NCBI RefSeq assembly: GCF_023065955.2
Contig: NW_026622952.1
Coordinates: forward strand, 33,367,813 to 33,431,812
DNA from: Ursus arctos
Lineage: Eukaryota > Chordata > Mammalia > Carnivora > Ursidae
Reading direction: 5' to 3'
Length of the DNA: 64,000 nucleotides
Part shown: positions 36,901 through 45,950 of the stretch, piece after piece
Layout: each line of letters begins with the position of its first letter
Position numbering within the stretch: the stretch's first letter is position 1
Position numbers and translations under genes: made by a program
The notes under the pieces: generated by a model
What the model was told of the DNA's origin: nothing
What the model saw: the letters and a program-made list of their open reading frames with translations, nothing else
Databases searched by the model: none

Positions 36901-37739
36901 CAGGATGGAGATACCTCAACACCAGCCAAAGAGAAACAGACAAGTTTATCAAAGGTTGAAGAATAATAGGAATCATGCTTACACTTGTTAAAGTCATTGA
37001 CACAAGGAATGGTATTACGTCTTATAAATTGTTAAATGTTTACACATCAAAATGGCTCCAAAGTTATTCAGTGTCTGAAGACGCCATATATTGGAAAATA
37101 CGTAGAATCAGGATAGGATGGAACAGTACATACTACCTTATCTATATTAGAAAAATTACCTACCAACTACCAACTCACATGTTACGGCTCATATATTCTA
37201 TTTGACCAGAGTTGTGGCTGCAATGGGCTAGTCGGTCCAACAAGTTAAATGTGCACAAGAACTAATATAAATGTTATTGAGAGTATTACAAATAATTAAC
37301 GTCTCTTAGAAAAGGTGGAAATACCAAAATACCATCATTAGGTCAATAAATCTTATATCATTTTAAATGCACTAAGTGCCTCCATGAGCACCATGGTATA
37401 TAAGGACATAGAAAGACTGTCTCTGAAATTATAGCGTGTTTGAATCAGAACTCACATGAACCAAGAATATCATTCCTAGACTCAACTATTTGAGAAGGAA
37501 TGAGATCTGCCTCAGTTCTTAGATCCTCTGAATCTGAATTAAATAGAAGCAATACAGTATGATTTGAAATTTTTTTCTAAAAATTAATATAAAATGAGAG
37601 GTTGCAGTCCTAAAATAAGAATTCAACAATATCACCCATAAAGTGAATGAATTAATTTAAGACCTTTACCTCGTGATGGACAAACTGTCAAAGTTAAAGG
37701 AAACCTAACTTGGCAAACACCCTCTGTGCATTCTTGTTC
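36901..37739. other. AT-rich non-coding stretch, no gene seen
   Basis: No exon or repeat recognised; open frames are 75-76 codons at most. Confidence 0.45.
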
Positions 37740-38010
37740 TCCTTAAATTCAGTATTTCATTAGAAGGCCACGTGCAGTGTTGCATGTGCAAACTGGAGCC
37801 ATTTGCCCAGGTTCGAATCCCACCATGGCTGCATTTCGGCTGGGCGACCTCAGGTGATGTTTCAGCCTTGGTTGATCTGCTGTATGGGGTGGATGGAAGG
37901 GGTACCTGTCTCACAGGGTTGAATGAAGAGTATATGAATGAATAACATGCAGTGCTTAGTTAGAACAGAGCCTTGCTCATGGGAAGCCCTACGTGGGTGT
38001 TTACAGAAAT
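37740..38010 (+). mobile_element. MIR (sense), long copy
   Basis: GCCCAGGTTCGAATCCCACC (37804-37823) preserves the tRNA-like B box. GGGCGACCTCAGGTGATG, GGTACCTGTCTCACAGGGTT (37900-37919) and TAGAACAGAGCCTTGCTC complete the MIR order. Confidence 0.8.
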
Positions 38011-38690
38011 CACCATTATTTTTGTTTTGGTGGAGCAAATATGGCATAATCACTAAACAAATGATCGCCAGCTAAATCATGCATCTTTATTTTGTATTAA
38101 CAACTCAAAGGAGAAAATATTTCATTGCTACCACATACCCCCAAACTTCCTATCAATTCAGAATTAAAAGAAAATCAAAGGGAGAAGCATTGTCTGGGGC
38201 CCTTACTCCTCATTTCCTTTGTCGATTATAAGGCGCCTGTTACTTTCTAACCCCATATTTAATTGTTTCTCTTCCTCGGAAAACAAATAAGTATAGTAGG
38301 ACTGTAGTCTGTTATACCAAAGTATTTTATACAGAGATCTTAGTTTATCTTTCTTGTATTTATAGTGCTCTAATGAAAAAAAAAAAAAAAGAGAAACAAT
38401 AAATAATTAGAAATTACAAAAATTTTTCTCAAAGCATTATGCCATTGTCAATAAGAATGATTTTGGCATGTAACAGAGGCCTCAACTAAAATATATATAA
38501 ATATATATTTTTATATATTTATAAAAATATAAAAGAGAGGATTTATTTTTTCTCATATCACAAGAAGGCTGATGTAGGGGAACTTCAGAGATGATCAATT
38601 TACTAACAACATCATATGGGAAGAAAGTTCTTTCCATTCAGCATCCTGTATCTCATCAGCACTGTGAACATTCAGAGGTAGAAAAATGAA
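38011..38690. other. AT-rich stretch, possible unclassified repeat at its end
   Basis: A14 at 38379-38392. 38530-38690 (GAGGATTTATTTTTTCTCAT, AAGAAGGCTGATGTAGGGG) weakly resembles an interspersed repeat I cannot name, possibly the same family as 63117-63480. Confidence 0.35.
38504..38531. repeat. AT-only inverted repeat
   Basis: TATATTTTTATA (38504-38515) and TATAAAAATATA (38520-38531) are perfect reverse complements with a 4-base loop. Confidence 0.9.
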
Positions 38691-40031
38691 TTATTTTTAT
38701 TTTGTAGGGTGTATTCCTATTGTTAACTTTTTTAAGGAACCTTCATACTATTTTCCACATTGGCTGCACCAATTTACATTCCCACCAACAGTGCACAAGA
38801 GTTCCTTTTTCTCCACATCCTCACCAACTTATTTCTTGTCTTCTTTGAGAGTAGCCATGCTGAAAGGTGGGAGCTGATATCTCATTGTGGTTTTGATTTG
38901 CATTTCCAAATGGTTAATGAGGTTGAGCACCTTTTCATGTACCTGTTGGCCATTTTAAGTCTTCTTTGGAAAATGTCTACTCAGGTCTTTGTCCATTTTT
39001 TAATCAAACTCTTTGCTTTTGTTTTTGTTTTGATGAGTTGTATGAGTTTGTTATGTATTTTTGATATTAACCTCTTATCAGATATGTGGTTCACAAATAT
39101 TTTCTTTCATTCCGTAGGTTGCTTTTTCATTTTATTGATGGTTTCTTCTGCTGTGAAGAAGCCTTTTAGTTTGATGTACTCCCACTTACTTATTTTAGCT
39201 TCTGTTGCCTGTGCTTTTGTTTGTCATATCCATAAAATCATTGCCAAGACCAATGTTAAGGTTCATTTTCCCCATTTCTTCTAGGGGTTTAATGGTTTTT
39301 GGTCTTACACTTAAGTCTTTAATTCATTTAGAGTTAATTTTTGTATGTGGTGTAAGATAGGGATCCAGTTTCATTCTTTCGTATGTGAATATCAGTATTC
39401 CCAACTCTATTTATTGAAAAGACTGTGTTTTCCCCATTAAGGATTTTTGGTTCCCTTTTCAAATATTAGTTGACTGTATGTGTGGATTCATTTCTGGGCT
39501 CTTGATTCTGTTCCATTGTTCTGTATGCCTGTATTTATGTCAATAACATATTGTTTTGATTACTATAGCTTTGTAATATGGTTTGAAATCAGGAAGTGTG
39601 ATGCCTCCAGCTTTGTTCTTTCTCAGGATTGCTTTGGCAATTTGGGGTCTTTTGAGGTTCTAGGGTTTTAGGGATCTTGAAAAAAAAATTTGTAAAAACA
39701 TGTCATTGGAATCTTGATAGTTATTACATTGTATCTATAGATGTCTTTGGGTACTATGTCTTATCAATATTAATTCTAATCCATGAACATTGGATACATT
39801 TCTATTTGTGTCTTCCTCAATTTCTTTCATCAATATTTTAGTATTCAGTACAGATCTTTTACATCCTTTGTTAAATTTATTCCTAAGTATTATTTTTTTT
39901 TAGCTTTTGATGCACTTGTAAATGGGATTGTTTTCTTTGTTTTTCAGATAGTTTGTTAGTGTATAGCAATGCAACTGATTTTAGTATGTTGAGTTTGTAT
40001 TCTGTAATTTTATTGAATTTATTACATAGTT

Positions 40032-40036
40032 CTAAC

Positions 40037-40071
<35 letters not shown>

Positions 40072-40232
40072 TTTTTAGGATTTTCTATATATAAGATCAT
40101 GTCATCCACAAATGGTAATTTTATTTCTTTTTTTTTTTTAAGGTTTGGGTGTTTTCGTTTTGTTTCATTTGACTGATTGCTCTGGCTAGAACTTCTGATA
40201 ATATGTTGAGAAGGAGAGGTGAGAATGGTCAT
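40032..40232 (-). pseudogene. LINE-1 reverse-transcriptase palm fragment
   Basis: Short surviving open frame of 66 codons on the minus strand. Its readable core is Leu-Pro-Phe-Val-Asp-Asp-Met-Ile-Leu-Tyr-Ile-Glu-Asn-Pro-Lys, the L1 RT active-site strand with Val in place of the usual Ala between Phe and Asp-Asp. Immediately after it the frame runs into alternating Thr-His from the GT microsatellite and stops. Known: this motif binds the catalytic metal in L1 RT. Inference: the fragment is not functional. Confidence 0.8.
40041..40069. repeat. (GT)n microsatellite inside LINE-1 RT sequence
   Basis: Fourteen TG units, uninterrupted, replacing coding sequence of the dead ORF2. Confidence 0.95.
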
Positions 40233-40915
40233 ACTGTTTTCTCCTTTGTTTGTTTGTTTGTTTTACCTTAGGGGAAAAGCTTTCACCTTTCACCATTCTG
40301 TATGCTAGCTCTGGGCTTGTTATATATGGCCTGCATTATGTTTAGGAACATTTTCTCTATACCCAGTTTCTAAACTTTGTTTAGAGTTTTTTTTATCATG
40401 AATGGATTTTGAACTTTGTCTGATGCTTGTTCTGCACCCATTGAGATGATTATATCATTTGTCTATTTCATTCTGATAGTGTGGTATATCACATTTGTTG
40501 ATTTACATATGTTTGAAACATCCTGGCACCCCAGGGATAAATCTCACTTGATCATGTCTGGTCCTTTCAATGTGCTGTTGAATTCAGCTTGCTAGCATTT
40601 TGTTAAGAACGTTTGCATCTGTATTCACGAAGGTTATTGGCTTGTAATTTTCCTGTAATCTCTTTTTGGAGTTAATATCAGGATAATGCTAGTCTCATGA
40701 GTTTGGGACTGTTCCCTCCTCTTCAGGTTTATGGAAGTTTTTGAGAAGATTTAGTATTAATTCTTGTTTAAATGTTTGGTACAATTCACCAGTAGTCATC
40801 TAGTTCTGGACTTTTCTTTGTTGGCAGGTTTTTGATTCAGTCTCCTTACTTGTTACTGGTTTCTTCAGATTTTCTATTTCTTCAGGTTGTATGTTTCTGG
40901 CAATGTACCCATTTT

Positions 40916-41121
40916 TTAAAAAATTATTGTTAGTTTTTGAGAGAGAGAGAGAGAGAGGTGGGGGAGGGGCAAAGGGAAAGTAGGAGAGAGAGAATCAAGC
41001 AGACTCCATCCACATTCAGCACAGAGCCCAATTTAGGGCTCCATCTCATGACCCTGAGATCATGACCTTCGCTGAAATCAGGAGTCAGGCACTTAAACCA
41101 ACTGAGCCACCCAGGTGCCCC
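40916..41121 (-). mobile_element. CAN-SINE (antisense) inside a LINE-1
   Basis: T/A-rich tail, (GA)n body (40940-40957), CAGCACAGAGCCCAATTTAG and the reversed head GAGCCACCCAGGTGCCCC. An older subfamily than the 3.5-kb copy. The LINE-1 reading resumes after it (TTGTCTAATTTGTGAATGTG at 41129-41148). Confidence 0.92.
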
Positions 41122-41313
41122 AATTTATGTTGTCTAATTTGTGAATGTGTAACTTTTCATATTAGTCTCTTATGATTCTATATATTTCTGTGACATTAAT
41201 TGTATTCTTTCCTCTTTTGTTTATAATTTTATTTATTTGAGTATTTGCTCCCTTTTTTCTTTTTCTTGTTAAAGCTTTGTCAATTTTGTTTTTCTTTTAA
41301 AAGAAACAGTTCT

Positions 41314-42660
41314 GGGGGAGGAGTTAAGATGGTGGGGAATAGAGAAACCCTAAGTTCCTGTCATACCTTGAGTACAGCTAGATAGTTACCAAATCATTCT
41401 GAACACCCAAGAGATCAATCAGAGTCCTGAGAGAACAAATACTGCAAGTCCACGAGTAGGAAAGTGAGCACATTTTGGAAGGTAGGAGGTACGGAGACTT
41501 CAATCTAGTGTGACATAGCTGTGGATACTGCCGTGGGGAGAGAACTTGCTTAAAGAGGCTACCGCAAAGTATTATAAGTGGTGGAGCGCAAAATCAGAAC
41601 TTTTAGAGGTCTGCACCAGTGGGGGACGTGCCTGGTTTAAAGGTGCTCAGGTGGCAAAGCGGGGCAGAATCCCAGGTGTGACCCTGTGGCCTCAAGATCC
41701 CCAGGATCGCAAGAAGTGCAGCCTAAGTGCTTCCTGTTCCCAGGCATAGGACGGGGAAGCTAGCTGAGAACAGCGAGTCTAGGTGCCGGTTTCTGCTCTG
41801 TATTGCCATAAAGGGCGACCTAAAGTGCGGTTATGCAACCGCCTTCCTGGGATGGGTCGGCAAAAGGCAGAAGCAAGGTGAGCCCCTCCCCAGGGAAAGA
41901 GTGGTTTGCGCCATGGGAGTCCTTCAAAGTTGGAGTTTGAAACTCCCTTGCGTGCCTGAGATAGAGGGGCTTGGGCACAGGCAGGGTGAACACAGGGTTT
42001 TAATGGAAACTGGGGAGACAAGAGTGATGATTGCTCTTGCGTAAAGGCTCACTGAAGAATGAGGGTTGTGGGTTTTCAACTCTGGGGCTAGAGAGCAGTG
42101 GGCTGCCGTATTTATCCCGCCCACCAATGCTGAAAATCTTCAGGGAACAAAACAGCGCCACCTAGTGGATCCGGGTCTGCTTCACCAAGCCCTGCCTCCC
42201 TGAGCACCAGGGAGGACCTTTTCCACCAGGGCAAGTCCACCTGAGAATCAGCGCAATAGGCTCCTTCCCCAGAAGACCAGCACAAACAATTCCCTAGCAC
42301 CAAGTTCACCTGCAAAGCTTCAGCTCTAGGGGAAAGTAGCATTTAGCCTCCTTTGTACTTATATTCTTTGCTTTTTATTATTATTATTAAATTTATTTTT
42401 TTTCAATTCTTATTCTTTTTAAAAATTTTATATGTACTTTGTATGTGTGTGTGTATTGCTTCCTTTCAATGTATTTTATTTTATTATTATTTTATTTTAT
42501 GTATATATATATTTCATTTTTTTTTCTTTCTTCCTTATTTTGGGATCTAGTTTCTTTTAACAAGCGGACCAAAACACACCCAGGATCTAGTTTTATTTCT
42601 GTTTTTGTTGTTGTTGTTGTTTTTTCTTTTCTTTTTTTCTTTTTCCTTCTTTTCTTTTAA
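41314..42660 (+). mobile_element. Carnivore LINE-1 5' UTR (sense)
   Basis: Begins GGGGGAGGAGTTAAGATGG, the usual start of a carnivore L1 5' UTR, and continues with AGAAACCCTAAGTTCCTGTC, GTGGAGCGCAAAATCAGAAC (41580-41599) and CCAGGATCGCAAGAAG. It is moderately GC-rich with some CpGs lost. 42360-42660 is T-rich and diverged. In a living element this region holds an internal RNA polymerase II promoter; here it is probably dead because the downstream frames are broken. Presence of a 5' end is notable, since most L1 copies are 5'-truncated. Confidence 0.88.
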
Positions 42661-43400
42661 GGACTAAATAACAAGACAGAGAAATTCACCCCAAAAGAAA
42701 GAACAGAAGGTAGTACTCACAGCCAGGGATTTAATCAATACAGATATAAGTAAGATGTCTGAACTGGGATATAAAATAACAATTATAAGGATACTAGCTG
42801 GGCTTGAAAAAAGCACAGAAAATACTAAAGAATCCCTTACTGTAGAGATAAAAGAACTAAAATCTAGCCAGACTGAAATTAAAAATGCCATCGCTGAGAT
42901 GCAGTCCCAAGTGGAGGCCATAAAAGTTAGGATGGACAAAGCAGAAGAGTGAATCAGTGATATAGATGATTAAAATTATGGGAAATAATGAAGCTGAAAA
43001 GAAGAGAGAAAGAAAACTGTTAGATCACAACTTAGGGAACTCAGCGATTCCATAAAGCCAGATAATATCTTTATCATAGGGGTCCCAGATAGGAAGAAGA
43101 GCAGGAAAAAGGGGGCAGAAGGTTTATTTGAATAAATTATAGCTGAAAACTTCCCTAATCTGGGGAAGGAAACAGACATTCATGTCCAAGAGGCACAGAA
43201 CTCCCCTCAAAATCAACAAAAATAGGTCAACACCACAACGTATCATAGTGAAACTTGCAAAATACAAAGATAAAGAGAGAATTCTGCTCTGGAGGTGTAC
43301 TTAACCTACAAGGGTAGACACATAAGGCTGGCAGCAGACCTGTCCACAGGGACCTGGCAGGCGAGAAAGGACTGGCATGATATATTCAACGTGCTAAATG
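42661..43400 (+). pseudogene. LINE-1 ORF1 remnant
   Basis: ORF1 encodes the L1 RNA-binding trimeric protein. The first readable frame (42755-42952, 65 codons) starts Met-Ser-Glu-Leu and is a Glu/Lys/Ile-rich helix typical of the ORF1 coiled coil. It ends at a TGA (42950-42952) where the family normally has an Arg codon CGA, so this is a CpG-to-TpG stop. Sense ORF1 wording continues out of frame (GGGGTCCCAGATAGGAAGAA near 43080; AAGGAAACAGACATTCATGT near 43165; GACCTGTCCACAGGGACCTG near 43338). It breaks off near 43400, where ORF2 sequence starts, so the ORF1 C-terminus is deleted. Confidence 0.88.
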
Positions 43401-44109
43401 GATTCATCCTAAAGCAGCAGAATACACATTCTTGTCAAGTGCACAGAGAGCATTCTCCAGAATAGATCACATACTGAGTCAGAAATCAGGATTCAACCAG
43501 TACAAAAAAGAATGAGCTCATACCATGCATATTTTCAGACCACAATGCTGTAAAACTTGAAGTCAACGACAGGGAAAAAATTTGGAAGAACCACAAATAC
43601 ATGGAGGTTAAAGAACATCCTACTAAAAAATGAATGGGTCAACCAGGAAATGAAAGAATTTAAAAAATACATGGAAGCAATGAAAATTAAACCACAATGG
43701 TTCAAAACCTTTGGGATGCAGCAAAGGCAATCCTAAGAGGGAAATATATAGCAATACAAGCCTTCCTCAAGAAGCAAGAAAAGTCTCAAATACAAAACCT
43801 AACCTTTCACTTATAGGACCTGGAAAAAGAACTATCAAATTAAGCCTAAATCCATCAGAAAAAGGGAATTAATAAAGATTAGAGCAGAAATCAATGATAT
43901 AGAATTAAAAAAAAAACAGTAGAACAGATCAACAAAGCTAAGAGTTGGATATTTGAAAGAATTAACAAGATTGATAAACCCCTAGATAGACTTATCAAAA
44001 TGAAAAGACAGAGGACCCAAATAAATAAATCATGACTGAAAGAGGAGAGATCACAACCAATGCCACAGAAATACAAACAACTATAAGAGAATATTATGAG
44101 CAATTATAT
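43401..44109 (+). pseudogene. LINE-1 ORF2 endonuclease-to-linker remnant (sense)
   Basis: Joined directly to truncated ORF1 at about 43400: GATTCATCCTAAAGCAGCAG and AATACACATTCTTGTCAAGT belong to the middle of the ORF2 endonuclease domain, so the ORF1 3' part and the ORF2 start are missing. AGATCACATACTGAGTCAGA carries the Arg-Ile-Asp-His block of the endonuclease. Sequence continues to ATATTATGAGCAATTATAT (44091-44109) before the reverse-transcriptase domain. Stops and indels break all frames. Confidence 0.88.
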
Positions 44110-44473
44110 ACATTTACGTATGTTGCATTTTCATTTTTACCGATTGAAGATATTTTTTTCTTTCTCTTTTGATTTCTTCTTTGATCCATTTGGTGTTCAG
44201 GGATGTGTTGTTTGAGTTTCGTATATTTGTGAATTCCCAAGCTATCGTTTTGCTCTTGATTTCTAGTGTTCAGAGAAGATACTTGATATCATTTCTTTCT
44301 TCTTGAATTTATTGAAACTTATTTTGTAGCTTAACATATAATCTATCCTAGCAAATGTTCTGTGTATGCTTGAAAAGAATGTGTATTCTGCTATTGGTGG
44401 ATAAAATGTTCTGTATATATTTCTTAGACCCATTTGTTGTGTAGTATTGTTCAAATCTTCTATTGCTTTGTAT
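44110..44473 (-). mobile_element. Antisense LINE-1 segment inside the sense LINE-1
   Basis: TTTGATTTCTTCTTTGATCC (44168-44187), GTTGTTTGAGTTTCGTATA and GAATGTGTATTCTGCTATTG (44378-44397) are antisense L1. The sense element reads without loss on either side, and AATTATAT occurs at both edges (44102-44109 and 44474-44481), as for a target duplication. There is no T-rich start as expected for an antisense retrotransposed copy with a poly-A tail. Confidence 0.8.
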
Positions 44474-44830
44474 AATTATATCCTAACAAATTAGGCAATC
44501 TGGGAGAAATCGATAAATTCCTAGAAGCATATAACCTACCAAAACTGCAACAGGAAGAAATAGAAACCCTGAATAGACCTATAACCAGCAAAGATATTGA
44601 ATCAGTAATCAAAAATCTCCCAACAGACAACAGTCCAGGGCCAGATGGCTTCCTAGGGGAATTTTAAAGAATTAATACCTATTCTTCTGAAACTATTCCA
44701 AAAAGTAGAAATGGAAGGAAAACTTCCAAACTCATTCTATGAGGCCAGCATTACCTTGATCCCAAAATCAGACAAAGACCCCCACTACAAAGGACAATTA
44801 CAGACCAATATCCCTGATGTATATGTAAAT
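44474..44830 (+). pseudogene. LINE-1 ORF2 reverse-transcriptase N-terminal remnant (sense)
   Basis: Resumes the sense element with CTAACAAATTAGGCAATCTG (44483-44502), then AACAGACAACAGTCCAGGGC and CAGATGGCTTCCTAGGGG. This encodes the Gly-Pro-Asp-Gly-Phe block of the L1 RT. It reaches ACAGACCAATATCCCTGATG (44800-44819) and then leaves the L1 consensus. A stop (TAA at 44666-44668) interrupts it. Confidence 0.85.
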
Positions 44831-45066
44831 GTGTAAGATGTAGAAAAAGCAGTTCTAAAAGAGTTTACAGAGATAAATGCTTACATCAAAAAAAAAAAAA
44901 AAAAAAAAAAAGAAAAATCTCAAATAACCTAACTTTTCACTTCAAGGCACTAGAAGAAGAACGAACTAAACCTAAAAATACCAGAAGGAGGGGAATAATA
45001 AACATTAAAGCAGAAGTAAATGAAATAGAAAATAGGGGGAAAATAGAAAAAGTAATAAAACTCAGA
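44831..45066 (+). mobile_element. Second sense LINE-1 fragment with internal A24
   Basis: GCAGTTCTAAAAGAGTTTAC and GAGATAAATGCTTACATC, then A24 (44888-44911), then TCTCAAATAACCTAACTTTT and AGCAGAAGTAAATGAAATAG. This is homologous to 43720-43930 of the same window (endonuclease-RT linker), so it belongs to a different L1 copy or a duplicated segment. The A run sits where the family has a short A-rich coding tract and is not a 3' tail. Confidence 0.8.
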
Positions 45067-45543
45067 ATTTTTTTTCTTTTCTCCTTTGTTTAAAATTTAA
45101 GTTCAAGTAGGTTAGCATATAGTGTATTATTAAGTTCAGGATAGAGTTTACTGATTCATCAGTTGCGTATAACGCCCAGTGCTCATTCCATCAAGTGCTC
45201 TCCTTAATGCCCATCACCCAACTACCCCACCTCCACCCACCTCCCCTCCAGCAACCCTCAGTTTATTCCCTAGAGTTAAGAGTCTCTTATGGTTTGCCTC
45301 TTTCTCTATTTTTATCTGATTTTATTTTTCCTTTCCTTCTACTATGTTCTTCTATTCTGTGTCTTAAATTCCACATACGAGTGAAATCATATAGTATTTG
45401 CTTTTCTCTGACCTATTTTGCTTGGCATAATACACTCTAGTTCCATCCATGCCATTGCAAATGGCAAGATTTCATTCTTATGGCTGAGTTATATATATAA
45501 AATTACATCTTCTTTATTCATTCATACATCTCTATCTGATGCC
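45067..45543 (-). mobile_element. Carnivore LINE-1 3' UTR (antisense), 5'-truncated
   Basis: A T-rich start (45068-45090) is the reversed poly-A. CAGTGCTCATTCCATCAAGT (45178-45197), CACCTCCCCTCCAGCAACCC (45238-45257), TTCCCTAGAGTTAAGAGTCT and CATACGAGTGAAATCATATA (45374-45393) are the carnivore L1 3' UTR read backwards. Cut off near 45543. Confidence 0.9.
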
Positions 45544-45950
45544 CAGTGGTTGAGTCCCTTAAGTCCTCCCAGTGTTTCCCATGAGACCAGACCAAAGTGG
45601 ACTTTCCAGGAAACATCCTGCCAAACTGGGGAAGCTGAATTCTGATTGTGGGTTTTCTTTTCCCACTGGAGAAACAATAAGCCCAGGGCTCCCTCGTGGT
45701 GCAGAAATGTACTCACCCAGGAAATAGGCAAAGCATTCAAAATGTGACTGGTTCTCTTACCTTTCTAATACAGTCTTTATCTGTTTCTATGGTCCAGGCA
45801 AGTGCTTCAGCCTCAGTTCCAGGTTCTGGGACTTTTTACAATGCTGTCTTGTCTGTGGATAGTTGCTAGTTGGTCTAAACTGAAGGTGGGCAGGGGGGAC
45901 TGAAGTTGGGAACAATGTTATGTCACCATCTTGATGGTTTGCCTCCTATC
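45544..45950 (-). mobile_element. Possible antisense LINE-1 5' UTR of an older family
   Basis: Ends with GTCACCATCTTGATGGTTTG (45922-45941). Reversed, this gives an AAGATGG-type start like mammalian L1 5' UTRs. The rest has no match I can name. Confidence 0.35.

Larger units (their letters stand above)
38700..41313 (-). mobile_element. LINE-1 ORF2 remnant (antisense), interrupted
   Basis: The plus strand is antisense to LINE-1 ORF2 from its C-terminal zinc-knuckle region (TGGCTGCACCAATTTACATT at 38761-38780) back into the reverse-transcriptase domain. On the minus strand, 40112 down to 40101 encodes Phe-Val-Asp-Asp, the position of the L1 RT catalytic FADD box, followed by Met-Ile-Leu-Tyr. 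The frame is broken many times, by stops, a GT expansion (40041-40069) and a CAN-SINE (40916-41121), so it is a dead copy. The plus-strand open frame at 38760-39284 (174 codons) is a non-coding shadow of it. The copy stops abruptly at 41313 where a sense LINE-1 5' end begins. Confidence 0.9.

Noticed and set aside
38760..39284. Longest open frame of the window (174 codons, plus strand)
   Set aside because: It lies antisense to LINE-1 ORF2. The plus strand of such regions is poor in stops by chance; no domain is present.
44888..44911. A24 as the tail of a processed pseudogene
   Set aside because: LINE-1 sequence continues on both sides in consensus order and no target duplication is seen.
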